DNA from: Clostridiales bacterium
Lineage (GTDB): Bacteria > Bacillota > Clostridia > Saccharofermentanales > Saccharofermentanaceae
Reading direction: 5' to 3'
DNA: 63,831 nt
NCBI GenBank assembly: GCA_017554745.1
Contig: JAFZHS010000025.1
Location: forward strand, 1 to 63,831
The notes beneath the pieces were generated by a model. It did not search any database. It was not told where the DNA came from and was given only the letters and a program-made list of their open reading frames with translations. Positions 7,077 through 16,238 of the stretch are shown here, piece by piece. Position numbers and translations under genes: made by a program. Every line of letters begins with the position of its first letter. The first letter of the stretch is position 1.

Positions 7077-9977
7077 ATGGATTTTGTAATCACTTCTGCC
7101 AAGATCAGAAATAAAGATATCGAGCTGGTTTGCGGTGCGGATACACCGAGCGGCGTACGCAAGATCGCTTCGAAAGTAGCAGGTGACATCAAGGCCGTAT
7201 TCGGGGCTGAGCCTGCTGTCGTTAATTCTTCAAAGTGTAAATCTCCCATATATGTGGGCATTGCCGGCGATAAGCTGATCGGTAAACTCGGTGTAGATAC
7301 AGAAGATATAGAAGGCAAGCGTGAAGTATATAAAATCGAAGTGACCGGTCCTGCTCTGGTTATTACCGGAAGCGATAAGAGAGGCGCCATTTACGGACTC
7401 TTCAAGCTTTCCGAGATGCTCGGAGTATCGCCCTTTATCGACTGGCTTGATGTTAAGCCTCCGAAGATGAAAGAATTCAAGATACCTGAAGATTACTGCA
7501 TGGTATCAAAGGAGCCTTCCGTCAAGTACAGGGGCTTTTTTATCAATGATGAGTGGCCTGCCTTCGGTAACTTCTGCATGCATAACTTCGGCGGTTTCAA
7601 CGCGAAAATGTATGAGCATGTTTTCGAGCTGCTCTTAAGGCTTAAAGGCAACTATCTATGGCCTGCAATGTGGGCAGAGATATTCCCCGAAGACGGCCCG
7701 GGGCTCGCTAATGCGGAGCTTGCAGACGAGCTTGGTGTAGTAATGGGCATGAGCCACCACGAGCCGTGCTTAAGACAGGGCGAAGAATATAAGCATTTAA
7801 GAGGCCCTAACTCCATTTACGGCGATGCCTGGAACTTCCTTAAGAACGAGAAAGGCATCACGAGATTCTGGGAAGACGGTCTCAAACGAAGCGGCAAGTT
7901 CGAGAATGTCATCACTGTCGGTATGCGCGGTGAGGCTGATACTGCCATCATGGGCAAGGACGCAACGCTTAAAGACAATATCGATCTGCTCAGAAAAGTA
8001 TTGAAGACTCAGAACAAGCTCATCCGCAAGTATGTAAATAAGGACTTGGACAAGGTCCCCAGAATGCTCGCTTTGTATAAGGAAGTAGAGCCGTATTTTT
8101 ACGGCGATGACAAGACAACCGGATTGATGGGCGATCCTGAGCTTGACGGCGTTACCCTGATGCTCTGCGACGATAACTTCGGAAACCTCCGTACCGTTCC
8201 GACACCTGAAATGCGCGATCACAAGGGCGGTTACGGAATGTACTATCATTTCGACTACCACGGACTTCCTATCTCTTTCGAGTGGTTCAATACATCAAAC
8301 CTCGCGAAGACCTGGGAGCAGATGACAACTGCTTATGACTTCGGCATCAGAGATCTCTGGATCGTTAATGTCGGCGATATCTTCAGCAATGAGTATCCGC
8401 TGTCATTCTTCCTAGATCTTGCTTACGACTTCGACAGATGGGGCACGGCAAATCACGAAGCGGCTGAAGAATACACAAAGCTTCTTGTAAACCGTGTCTT
8501 TGGACCTGATATGACTAATGCCGACAAGCGTACGATCAGAGAGCTTCTCCTGGGTTATACGCGCATTACTTCCGCGCGCCGTACCGAAGCGATGAACGAC
8601 AAAGTCTATAACGCATTTAACTACAGCGAGACATTCGATCTTCTCGAGAATATCGATGCGCTCATGAAAAAGTGTGACAGATTAAGAAATAAATTCACGG
8701 GCAATACGGAATTCAGTTTCTACGAATTAGTCTGGCTTCCTCTGACTGCAAACCTCAATGTACAGAGGATGTGGCTCTTAACTACTCTGAATCACGCTTT
8801 CTGCGATATCGGAAGCACTTACGCCATGACGCTCGCAAAGGAGATAAATAAGTGTATAGCGTACGATAAGATCATCGTTGACGAGCTTCATAAGATCCAT
8901 GACGGCAAGTGGTACGGCATGGGCTTATCTGAACACATCGGATTTAATAACTGGTGCGAAGAAGAATGCAAATATCCTGTGGTAAGCACTTTCGAGCCGG
9001 CCAATAAGGAAAGGCTCATAACGATCATCAAGGGCTCCTGCCAGAGCACGGAAGGCAAGTTCTGGACAGGCAGAGTGCTTCTTTTGGACCAGTTCCTTGA
9101 TCCTTCCTGCGATGAAGCCACACTGCTTCTCAGCACGGCCTGCGACAGAGATGTTAAGTACTCCGTCGAAAATCCCTGCAAGGGCCTAGTCTTCTCATCT
9201 GCAGAAGGCACTATCAAGCCTTACACGCTGAACGAACTTAAAGTTAAGATAGACCGTTCGAAGATCAAGAAAGGCGATTCCACGGAGTTCTGCATTCACA
9301 GCAGCGACGGGTACACAGTAGTCAAAGTGCCTTTTAACAGAGCTTCCAAATTCAAGGGCGATAAGGTCCATCACTGGGTCGGAAGAAAAGACTACGGTGA
9401 AGACATTATCAAGGCCAATATTTTCGACAGGTCGCTTGCAAAGAATGCCTTCGGAATGAACTACATCTCCATCCTGCCTTTGGGCTACAGCATATGCTGC
9501 TCTTCGCCTTCATTTGCTGCCTTCAGCGTTATCCGGGATTACAGCCGTGGCATGTATGCGGTCAAAGCATATCCGCAGGATGAAGTATTGGGCGTAAAGA
9601 ATGCTCCGTATCTTGAATATAAGATCAATGTTCCCTCAAAAGGGAAATACGATATCACGCTTTACACCAACCCGAGCAATCCTTTCACACGAGAGCCGAA
9701 GATCCTTGTAGGCATCAGTGTCAATGAAGGCAAGGTCAAAAAGGTCAACATGATACCTGAAGGATTTAGCGTAGGCGACGGCAATCCTTACTGGTCACAG
9801 GGCGTTCTCGATAATGTCCGCAAGACCACAGTCACAGTGGAACTGAATGAAGGATTGAACACTTTCAAGATCCACGCGATCGATCCTAACCTTGTTCTGC
9901 AGAAGATAGTGATATGCGAGGAAGGAGCGAAGATCCCTGAATCCTATCTGGGACCTAAGCCGACATACATGACGTAA
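7077..9977 (+). CDS. Glycoside hydrolase family 115, xylan alpha-glucuronidase
   Basis: 966 residues from the ATG at 7077 (AAGAGGA upstream). GH115 enzymes remove (4-O-methyl)glucuronic acid from xylan. Family marks seen: RGFFINDEWPAFGNF, LRLKGNYLWPAMW, VGMRGEADTAI, LCDDNFGNLR, YYHFDYHGLP and WIVNVGDI, in the expected order, then a C-terminal beta-rich domain. Length fits the family. The N-terminus (MDFVITSAKI) has no signal peptide, so it probably acts in the cytoplasm on imported xylo-oligosaccharides. No transporter or xylanase gene is adjacent. A terminator follows. Confidence 0.92.
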   Translation: MDFVITSAKIRNKDIELVCGADTPSGVRKIASKVAGDIKAVFGAEPAVVNSSKCKSPIYVGIAGDKLIGKLGVDTEDIEGKREVYKIEVTGPALVITGSDKRGAIYGLFKLSEMLGVSPFIDWLDVKPPKMKEFKIPEDYCMVSKEPSVKYRGFFINDEWPAFGNFCMHNFGGFNAKMYEHVFELLLRLKGNYLWPAMWAEIFPEDGPGLANAELADELGVVMGMSHHEPCLRQGEEYKHLRGPNSIYGDAWNFLKNEKGITRFWEDGLKRSGKFENVITVGMRGEADTAIMGKDATLKDNIDLLRKVLKTQNKLIRKYVNKDLDKVPRMLALYKEVEPYFYGDDKTTGLMGDPELDGVTLMLCDDNFGNLRTVPTPEMRDHKGGYGMYYHFDYHGLPISFEWFNTSNLAKTWEQMTTAYDFGIRDLWIVNVGDIFSNEYPLSFFLDLAYDFDRWGTANHEAAEEYTKLLVNRVFGPDMTNADKRTIRELLLGYTRITSARRTEAMNDKVYNAFNYSETFDLLENIDALMKKCDRLRNKFTGNTEFSFYELVWLPLTANLNVQRMWLLTTLNHAFCDIGSTYAMTLAKEINKCIAYDKIIVDELHKIHDGKWYGMGLSEHIGFNNWCEEECKYPVVSTFEPANKERLITIIKGSCQSTEGKFWTGRVLLLDQFLDPSCDEATLLLSTACDRDVKYSVENPCKGLVFSSAEGTIKPYTLNELKVKIDRSKIKKGDSTEFCIHSSDGYTVVKVPFNRASKFKGDKVHHWVGRKDYGEDIIKANIFDRSLAKNAFGMNYISILPLGYSICCSSPSFAAFSVIRDYSRGMYAVKAYPQDEVLGVKNAPYLEYKINVPSKGKYDITLYTNPSNPFTREPKILVGISVNEGKVKKVNMIPEGFSVGDGNPYWSQGVLDNVRKTTVTVELNEGLNTFKIHAIDPNLVLQKIVICEEGAKIPESYLGPKPTYMT

Positions 9978-10001
9978 ATCCCGCCTCATAAGCATTTTAA
10001 G

Positions 10002-10034
10002 AAGGAGTTGAAATATTTTCAGCTCCTTTTTCTG
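10002..10034 (+). terminator. Terminator after GH115 gene
   Basis: An 11-bp stem (10002-10012 with 10018-10028, one G-T pair) and a 5-base loop, followed by TTTTCTGTTT. Confidence 0.8.
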
Positions 10035-10042
10035 TTTGCATG

Positions 10043-10092
10043 TTGACGTTTGTCCACTAATGCGTTATAGTCTTAGTGTACAGTTGTACACT
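10043..10092 (+). promoter_or_regulatory. Promoter and BlaI-type operator of the blaI-like operon
   Basis: TTGACG (10043-10048), a 17-base spacer, and TATAGT (10066-10071) form a near-consensus promoter. Directly downstream, at the expected transcript start, lies an 8-bp inverted repeat AGTGTACA / TGTACACT with a 2-base centre (10075-10092). BlaI/MecI repressors bind TACA/TGTA dyads, so autorepression is very likely. Confidence 0.8.
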
Positions 10093-10115
10093 TGGGTAAT
10101 AGGAGAGTGGGTTTT

Positions 10116-10472
10116 ATGCGTTTATCAGATTCTGAATGGAAGATCGCTAATTGTCTGTGGGATAACGAATCCATGACAATAGCCGAGATCACTTCTGCGC
10201 TTAGTGAGAGTACCGGATGGACAAGATTCACGGTCATCACGCTTCTTAAGCGCATGCTCGAAAAGGGCGCGGTCACCTATGTCCAGGAAGGCCGCACAAA
10301 GAGATTCTCGCCTGCTATAGATAAGTCTGAAGCCGAGAATGAAGAAGTCGAATCGCTTTTAGACAAAGTCTATAACGGCAATGCGGGACTTTTGATATCC
10401 AACATTATTTCCTCCGAGCGTCTCTCAGAAGAGCAGATAGAGGAACTCAGGAAGCTTTTCCAGGAGGGATAA
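10116..10472 (+). CDS. BlaI/MecI-family transcriptional repressor
   Basis: 118 residues from the ATG at 10116 (AGGAGAG upstream). The N-terminal winged helix is typical: LSDSEWKIANCLWDNESMTIAEITSAL, then WTRFTVITLLKRMLEKGAV. A C-terminal helical dimer region follows. In the known systems the partner M56 membrane protease leads to loss of this repressor when its outer domain senses a ligand. The partner gene starts 1 base after the stop. A dyad operator sits at the promoter. Confidence 0.93.
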   Translation: MRLSDSEWKIANCLWDNESMTIAEITSALSESTGWTRFTVITLLKRMLEKGAVTYVQEGRTKRFSPAIDKSEAENEEVESLLDKVYNGNAGLLISNIISSERLSEEQIEELRKLFQEG

Positions 10473-10473
10473 T

Positions 10474-13400
10474 ATGTTGCGTTATATTATTGGTGTCTCG
10501 CTGATTACGATCGGCATTATTGTTGTACGCGCTCTTTCGAACGGGAAGGTGCTCAAGAAGCATCAGTATGCGTTCTGGATCGTCATTCCTCTTTACATGA
10601 TACTTGCTCCGTTCATCAAGTTTGATCTCCCCGAGATCGATCTGATGAAGCCTGCTGCTCCGGTTAATGTTGAGACTGAAGAATATGAAGAAGTAACGGA
10701 TGCTCCGTCTGTTATAACAATCGGAAATACGCAGGCAGGGCACAGCAATTCAAATAATAATCAAGCTGTGATACGTGAGACGGAAAAGGATTCACAGGCA
10801 GTCACAAGACCTGTTCAGGCTGCCACTCAAAATGCCCCGGTATCTGAAGTTAAGACAAAGAATACTTTTAAAGCAGATACAGTTTTGAAGTATATAAGCA
10901 GTGCTGTTTCCGCTGCGCTCATAGTTTTCCTGCTGGCCTATAACATCGGCTTCGTTATATATTGCAGACGCAGAAGAGAGTATGCAGGCAAAGATCCTGA
11001 GAGCGGTCTTAAGATCTGCCGTATCAGGAATAACAGAGCTCCTTTTCTGTTATTCAACAAGATATATGTTGATTCCGATTCCAAAGTAATCAACGAGTAT
11101 ATTATCCGTCACGAAGCAAGCCACTATAAGCACGGTGACTTTATATGGGTGATGGTCAGATATATCGTCCTGTTCCTTAACTGGTATAACCCTCTTATCT
11201 GGGCAGCATTTGTCCTTTCGGGGCGTGACTGTGAATTGGCATGCGATGAGGAAGTATTAAGATCTTGCGGTAAGAATTCTTCCGTAGGATATGTGGAGAC
11301 TTTGTTCGGTCTGTTAAGACAGCACTCCGGCATGCCGTTTGCTTTTTCTGTTTCCACCGGTATGGGAGCAGGATATGAGACGATGAAGAAGAGGATCGTC
11401 AGCATAAAGAAGCCTGCTCATAACAGCCGTAAAGCTCTGGCGTTCAGTCTGGCTGCCATATTGCTCTTTACGAGCTGTTCTTTTGCCAAGACTTCGGAGG
11501 CCGGCACCATCAGATCAAGTGATCCGTGGTTTAATGCAAAGACCACCATGATCGATGATCTGTACAAAGATAAGAAGATAGACGGATATGAAGTTGAGAT
11601 ATGCGGTGTGTATAAGGACGGCTTTATTATTAAATCTTATGGCTACTGCTATACAACGAATGATAATGATTTCGAGCGTTTAGATTATTACAACTTTGAT
11701 GGAAAACTGATAAATTCCGTTGATATCAGCGAGCTTACTGAAAACAGACAGATCGAAAACATCACTGCCAATGACAATGGTGTGCGTATGGCGCTCATGG
11801 ATTGTATACGCGATGCGGACAGTCCCGAATATAAGCGTTATGAGGTAAATGTAGATTTAACCACCGGAGTTATCGGTGAATATGAGGAAGCAGTCAATGC
11901 CCCCGGTAATTATGGCCTGAACAGCGAACTTGACTACGAGGGGATCTGGACTATCGGCGATTATACCGTGACACGTTACTCGAACTTTAGCATGGACGGC
12001 GCATTCGTTATCAGAAATAACGGAAAGATCAAGATAGCAGATCTGTCTGCTGATCCTGAGTTTAAAGGCATCTGTGTCTCTAACTACATAATCGTTTCCG
12101 AGAAAGAAATACTTCTTGTATGTTTTTCTAATAAAGTAAGTTTCCTTTCTTTGAATCTTGAGACCGGTGAATTTTCAGACAAAGACGAAGAGTACGCGTG
12201 GCTTAATACGGTTAACTATTCCACACGCATTTCCTCCTTTGGCGGTAAGACCTATGTTACTGATCAAAGCGGCATAAAACGCATTAACTTTGAGACAAAG
12301 GAACTGGAAGAAGTAGTCTCGTTTAACAGCTGTAATATAAACCGCAGCTTAATCAGCAGATTCTATCTTGTTTCTGTCGAAGCTGACAGGTATGTTTTCG
12401 CCGGAATGGCAAGTACATATGATGCGTATACTATGTTTGGTCCGGAAGATAAAGATATTCCGGCAGTCATAGTTCTTGAGAAAGCTGACAAAAATCCTAA
12501 TGCCGGCAAGTTAGTATTGACTGCGGCAACTGTCGGACGGGTCGAAACGCCGTATCCGATCAGTGAAGCTATAAGGGAGTTTAATGATACAAACAAAAAG
12601 TATTTTATAAAGATAGAGAGCGAGTTGAATGCTGCCGACTATTTTGATTACGGTAATTCTAAAGGCCACGATGATTCTGACAACATTCAATATAACGGCG
12701 CGTCTGCGCTAAGTGACCAGCTGGCCACAGATCTGCTCTCCGGCAATGCTCCCGACATCATCCTTAATGCCGGCGATTACAGCCTGATCCACTCAGAAGA
12801 TTATCTTGTTGATCTTACGTCTTATATCAATGGCAAAAATGGAATCAAAGAAGCGGACTATTTCTCTAACGTGTTGGACGCTGCAAAGACAGGAGACAAG
12901 CTTTTCTATATGCCTGTAAGTTTCTCAGTAAATGGCATATTGGCTGATAAAGCTGATGTCCGTGACGGCATGACCGGTTTTACTTTTGATGAATACGCCG
13001 AATTCTTGTACGGGCCTTGCAACGGCAGGGATCCGATGAACGAGACCCAGCTCGGAGCTCTCTGCACTCTGTATTCCTATATGAGTGATACCTGCATACA
13101 AGGTAAAGAGGTCAACTTCGATAACGAGTCATTCAGAGCTCTGTGCGATTATGTAAAAGCAAACGTTAGTGATCTTTCCTATGACCCGAATGAATCGAAC
13201 GGGTACGGCTGCTACTATAACTTTGCTGAGTTTATGCTTGTTAACGGGAATAACGCGTCTGAAAAGACAGTTTTGGGATATCCTTCACCGGACGGCCGCG
13301 GGCCTGTAATATCAGTTGGCACCTCTATCGGAATATCTGCCGAAGCTTCTTCGGCCGTAGCAGACGGCGCATGGGAATTCATTAAGTATTGTCTGGGCGA

Positions 13401-13728
13401 TGAAGTCCAGGAAATGATCGCCAGACATGACGAGAATCCGATGAGCATAAAAGCGTTTGATACGTCTGCGAAAAAAGTGCTCGAGAATTATAACAGTAAT
13501 AGTTTTAACCGATTTACGGGCACTAAGAACGAGCCGCAGGACGAAGAAGTTATCACTTCTTACAAGAATGTTCTTCTTTCCGCATCGGTAACGGACAATA
13601 TTGATCCGGCGATACTGATCGTATTAAGAGAAGAGCTGCCGCCTTACTTCCTGGATCAGAAGAGCTTTGATGACGTGTTGAAGATAATACAGGACAGGGT
13701 ATCGACTATCATTGCCGAGAGAAAATAG
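10474..13728 (+). CDS. M56 (BlaR1-type) membrane metalloprotease fused to solute-binding-like sensor
   Basis: 1084 residues. The N-terminal part has several membrane segments and an M56 protease site: HEASH at residues 213-217 and the third zinc ligand E254 in DCELACDEE. A membrane segment near 322-335 ends in a lipobox-like LFTSC (C335). Residues of about 340-670 look like repeated beta blades. From about 676 to the end the sequence resembles ABC sugar-binding lipoproteins (PISEAIREFNDTN, LLSGNAPDIIL, YSLIHSEDYLVDLT, ADGAWEFIKYCL). The expected penicillin-binding sensor of BlaR1 is absent. It is paired with the BlaI-like repressor and probably senses an extracellular ligand other than a beta-lactam, perhaps a sugar. 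Confidence 0.82.
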   Translation: MLRYIIGVSLITIGIIVVRALSNGKVLKKHQYAFWIVIPLYMILAPFIKFDLPEIDLMKPAAPVNVETEEYEEVTDAPSVITIGNTQAGHSNSNNNQAVIRETEKDSQAVTRPVQAATQNAPVSEVKTKNTFKADTVLKYISSAVSAALIVFLLAYNIGFVIYCRRRREYAGKDPESGLKICRIRNNRAPFLLFNKIYVDSDSKVINEYIIRHEASHYKHGDFIWVMVRYIVLFLNWYNPLIWAAFVLSGRDCELACDEEVLRSCGKNSSVGYVETLFGLLRQHSGMPFAFSVSTGMGAGYETMKKRIVSIKKPAHNSRKALAFSLAAILLFTSCSFAKTSEAGTIRSSDPWFNAKTTMIDDLYKDKKIDGYEVEICGVYKDGFIIKSYGYCYTTNDNDFERLDYYNFDGKLINSVDISELTENRQIENITANDNGVRMALMDCIRDADSPEYKRYEVNVDLTTGVIGEYEEAVNAPGNYGLNSELDYEGIWTIGDYTVTRYSNFSMDGAFVIRNNGKIKIADLSADPEFKGICVSNYIIVSEKEILLVCFSNKVSFLSLNLETGEFSDKDEEYAWLNTVNYSTRISSFGGKTYVTDQSGIKRINFETKELEEVVSFNSCNINRSLISRFYLVSVEADRYVFAGMASTYDAYTMFGPEDKDIPAVIVLEKADKNPNAGKLVLTAATVGRVETPYPISEAIREFNDTNKKYFIKIESELNAADYFDYGNSKGHDDSDNIQYNGASALSDQLATDLLSGNAPDIILNAGDYSLIHSEDYLVDLTSYINGKNGIKEADYFSNVLDAAKTGDKLFYMPVSFSVNGILADKADVRDGMTGFTFDEYAEFLYGPCNGRDPMNETQLGALCTLYSYMSDTCIQGKEVNFDNESFRALCDYVKANVSDLSYDPNESNGYGCYYNFAEFMLVNGNNASEKTVLGYPSPDGRGPVISVGTSIGISAEASSAVADGAWEFIKYCLGDEVQEMIARHDENPMSIKAFDTSAKKVLENYNSNSFNRFTGTKNEPQDEEVITSYKNVLLSASVTDNIDPAILIVLREELPPYFLDQKSFDDVLKIIQDRVSTIIAERK

Positions 13729-13780
13729 CGGCAGAGTATGAGGGATCTTATATTTACGGATTATGCCGCAGATATGGGGA

Positions 13781-13817
13781 AAGGGCCGTGCTGAGCTTTT
13801 CGGCACTGGCCTTTTTT
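13781..13817 (+). terminator. Terminator after M56 gene
   Basis: GGCCGTGC (13784-13791) pairs with GCAC-T-GGCC (13803-13811, one bulged T), followed by TTTTTTG. Confidence 0.75.
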
Positions 13818-13854
13818 GTGAGTAAAACAGAGTTTTCTTTGCAAACAGAAAAAA

Positions 13855-13910
13855 TTTATTGAAAAACGATAAAAAACTCTTGAAAAACGAAAATGGCTGT
13901 GTTAGTATAC
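13855..13910 (+). promoter_or_regulatory. Promoter with two TTG-N5-CGA operator sites
   Basis: TTGAAA (13880-13885), a 17-base spacer and TAGTAT (13903-13908) form a promoter. Two copies of TTGAAAAACGA (13859-13869 and 13880-13890) lie exactly 21 bases apart, i.e. two helical turns. The same arrangement recurs before the minus-strand gene at 41907. The likely binder is the YozG-like regulator encoded in this operon (inference). Confidence 0.65.
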
Positions 13911-13954
13911 TGGCATAAAGCTAGCTTCCAAATATTTTTCAGGAGGAAAAGACT

Positions 13955-14413
13955 ATGGGATATAACAATGGGATCATCAGATGGACTAAGATAGCTACAG
14001 TCCTTTTCATAGCGATGGCAGTTGTTGCAGATGTTTTCGGAATCGTAATTACAAAGTACATAGCATATTGCTGGGCAGACGTTGCCGTAACAGACGTAAC
14101 AAGAGTAGCTATAATGGCAGTTATCTTCTACCTCGGCACAGTCGGCGGATACGTTGTACTTTTCGCTTTGTTAAAGCTCTTATCAAATATGAGCAAGGAT
14201 AAGGTCTTCGACAGAGCCAATACAAACCTGATGCTGATCATCACATTAGCTTTGGTCGCTATCGCAGTTGACTGCGCTGTCGGCGGATTTATCTGGAACG
14301 GAGCATGGATACTTACTATCGTCGCACTGTTCATGGGACTTATCGTAATGAGCGTAAGAGTCGTTTTCGACAAGGCCATTACGATGAAAGAAGAAATGGA
14401 TCTTACTATCTAA
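13955..14413 (+). CDS. DUF2975-type four-helix membrane protein
   Basis: 152 residues, AGGAGGA before the ATG. There are four hydrophobic segments (about 10-35, 50-70, 90-112, 117-137). The loop SKDKVFDRANTNLM and the layout match DUF2975 membrane proteins, which almost always sit beside a small YozG-like helix-turn-helix gene, as here (18 bases downstream). The molecular role of the family is unknown. The promoter carries tandem operator-like sites. Confidence 0.8.
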   Translation: MGYNNGIIRWTKIATVLFIAMAVVADVFGIVITKYIAYCWADVAVTDVTRVAIMAVIFYLGTVGGYVVLFALLKLLSNMSKDKVFDRANTNLMLIITLALVAIAVDCAVGGFIWNGAWILTIVALFMGLIVMSVRVVFDKAITMKEEMDLTI

Positions 14414-14431
14414 CGAAAGGAGGAGCATAAA

Positions 14432-14635
14432 ATGATTATAGTTAATCTCGATGTAATGATGGCAAAGCGTAAGATCTCCTCCGGCGAACTGGCTGCAAAA
14501 GTGGGGATAACGCAGGCGAATCTCTCAATACTTAAGAACCAGAAGGCAAAGGCCGTAAGGTTCTCCACACTCAACGACATCTGTAAGGCATTGGATTGCC
14601 AACCGGGAGACATTCTCGAATTCAGAGAGGACTGA
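14432..14635 (+). CDS. YozG-like Cro/CI helix-turn-helix regulator
   Basis: 67 residues, AAAGGAGGAG upstream. The whole protein is one XRE-type domain: MMAKRKISSGELAAKVGITQ with ANLSILKNQKAKAVRFSTLN, ending DICKALDCQPGDILEF. These small regulators pair with DUF2975 proteins. It probably binds the sites at 13855-13890 and so autoregulates the operon (inference from position and repeat symmetry). Confidence 0.88.
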   Translation: MIIVNLDVMMAKRKISSGELAAKVGITQANLSILKNQKAKAVRFSTLNDICKALDCQPGDILEFRED

Positions 14636-14641
14636 TCACAA

Positions 14642-15964
14642 ATGGACAAAAGAGTTGCACTTCAGAGGCTGGGAATTATCCTGGCCTTCCCCTTAGCTTA
14701 CGCTTATGTAAGGCTCATATTATCCGCGTCATTTGACGAATTCCATATCGATCCGTCACAGGGCGCAGGGCATTTTCTGATAGCGTTCTCATACCCGTTA
14801 TTCGCACTTCTGTTCATACTCGTAAATGAGCTTGTCAGAAGGGGCAGGAGAGGGACAAACGAGCTTTCAAAGGAATCGGTATTCTGGTATTCCATGACGT
14901 TCCTTACAGGCTTAACGGCAGCGTTCGGACCTTCCGAGATCCTCTCGGTCTTTGCGATGCACCTTTGCGCAGTCTATTCCGTACTGGTATCGAATAAAGC
15001 CCTGCTCGGAGGAAAGACCTCAGGCTTCATCATCGCCGATCTTATCGACGGTTTCCACGTTAAGGCGTTTGCGGGTTTCCCGAATTATGTTACCGACTGG
15101 AGATGCTTCGGAAAGCAAAGAGCAGATAATGAAGCTGTTCCCGCGCCCAGAAAGAGCCGCTTCGGTGTCGTCCTTTTTGTCATCAGCATGTTCATCCTTC
15201 TGATCATCTCTATAAGCCTGATGGCATCCATCGATGAAGACATCGCTTTGTTCTTCGGGAATGTGCTGAAAGGAATTGACGATTACTTTAGCAGCATCAA
15301 TATTGATGAGTTCTTTTACAGATTCTTTCTTGCCATTCCTGTCTGCTTCTATCTTTATGGCCTTATCGCCAGGACTTCCAAGTCAGACGGAGCAAGGGAG
15401 AAGAGGGTCGGTGCATGGCTCAACAGGATCAAGGGCAAGGGCAAGACTGCATCTGCAACTGTCGTATATATCGCAGCAGGCATTTTCGTAGCTTTATATA
15501 TCCTGTTCTTTATCAAGAGACTGGCTTATATGCTCGGCGGTTTTGTCGGCAGCGTACCGGAAGGCACTTTGGTATCGCACTATGCAAGAGAAGGATTCTT
15601 CGAACTGGTTGGAATAATGGCAGTTAACATGTGCGTATATCTTGCGATCATCCTCTTCGGCAATACCGATTCGGAGGGCAAGTTCGCGCTTCCCGCAAAG
15701 ATCCTTGTAACGCTTCTTATGGCTGAGAGCATCATCTTCGCTATCGTAGCCATGAGCAAGCTCGGACTCTACTACAGCATTTACGGATACACTCCTAAGA
15801 GGATCCTTGCCATGTGGGGAACGCTCACTCTTGGCTTCGCCTCCTTCATGACGATCCTTACCGTACACCGCAGCAAGCCGCACATCAGGGCAGGAATCGT
15901 ATTTACCGCTGTGTCCTATGTCGCGATCTGCGTATTATCCGGAGTGCTTGAAGCAATCTCATAA
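14642..15964 (+). CDS. Multi-pass membrane protein, DUF4153-like
   Basis: 440 residues, starting 6 bases after the YozG-like stop, so in the same operon. About ten hydrophobic segments are visible in two blocks, separated by a charged loop near residues 140-170 (GFPNYVTDWRCFGKQRADNEAVP). The overall layout resembles DUF4153 proteins, though this is by impression only. No catalytic motif was recognised. A strong terminator follows. Confidence 0.65.
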   Translation: MDKRVALQRLGIILAFPLAYAYVRLILSASFDEFHIDPSQGAGHFLIAFSYPLFALLFILVNELVRRGRRGTNELSKESVFWYSMTFLTGLTAAFGPSEILSVFAMHLCAVYSVLVSNKALLGGKTSGFIIADLIDGFHVKAFAGFPNYVTDWRCFGKQRADNEAVPAPRKSRFGVVLFVISMFILLIISISLMASIDEDIALFFGNVLKGIDDYFSSINIDEFFYRFFLAIPVCFYLYGLIARTSKSDGAREKRVGAWLNRIKGKGKTASATVVYIAAGIFVALYILFFIKRLAYMLGGFVGSVPEGTLVSHYAREGFFELVGIMAVNMCVYLAIILFGNTDSEGKFALPAKILVTLLMAESIIFAIVAMSKLGLYYSIYGYTPKRILAMWGTLTLGFASFMTILTVHRSKPHIRAGIVFTAVSYVAICVLSGVLEAIS

Positions 15965-15998
15965 AATATTCCCGGAAATATAACGGACCCCTTAGTAA

Positions 15999-16028
15999 AA
16001 GCCCCCAAAGTATTAGCTTTGGGGGCTT
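15999..16028 (+). terminator. Strong terminator
   Basis: A perfect 12-bp stem (15999-16010 with 16017-16028; AAGCCCCCAAAG) and a 6-base loop. It is A+T-rich downstream but lacks a long U-run. Confidence 0.75.
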
Positions 16029-16164
16029 AATATATAATATCTATAAATATAATATATACTAACAGATGGGACAAATTGAGAACAAGTCAAGAGAAATATT
16101 ACAAAAACCTCAATATGTAGTGGTTGGCCGCAAAAACGACTTTACATCGGCAGGAGGCAGTGAT

Positions 16165-16179
16165 ATGATTTCCCCATAA
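16165..16179 (+). other. Possible 4-codon leader ORF
   Basis: ATG ATT TCC CCA TAA follows AGGAGG (16152-16157) at the ideal 7-base spacing, 60 bases before the gene at 16239. A consensus ribosome site with a four-codon frame suggests a leader peptide or upstream regulatory ORF. Chance remains possible. Confidence 0.3.
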
Positions 16180-16238
16180 GGATAACGGACATTTGTTCTG
16201 TTTTCAACAGGCAAATTGATTTTTAGAGGTATTAGTTT

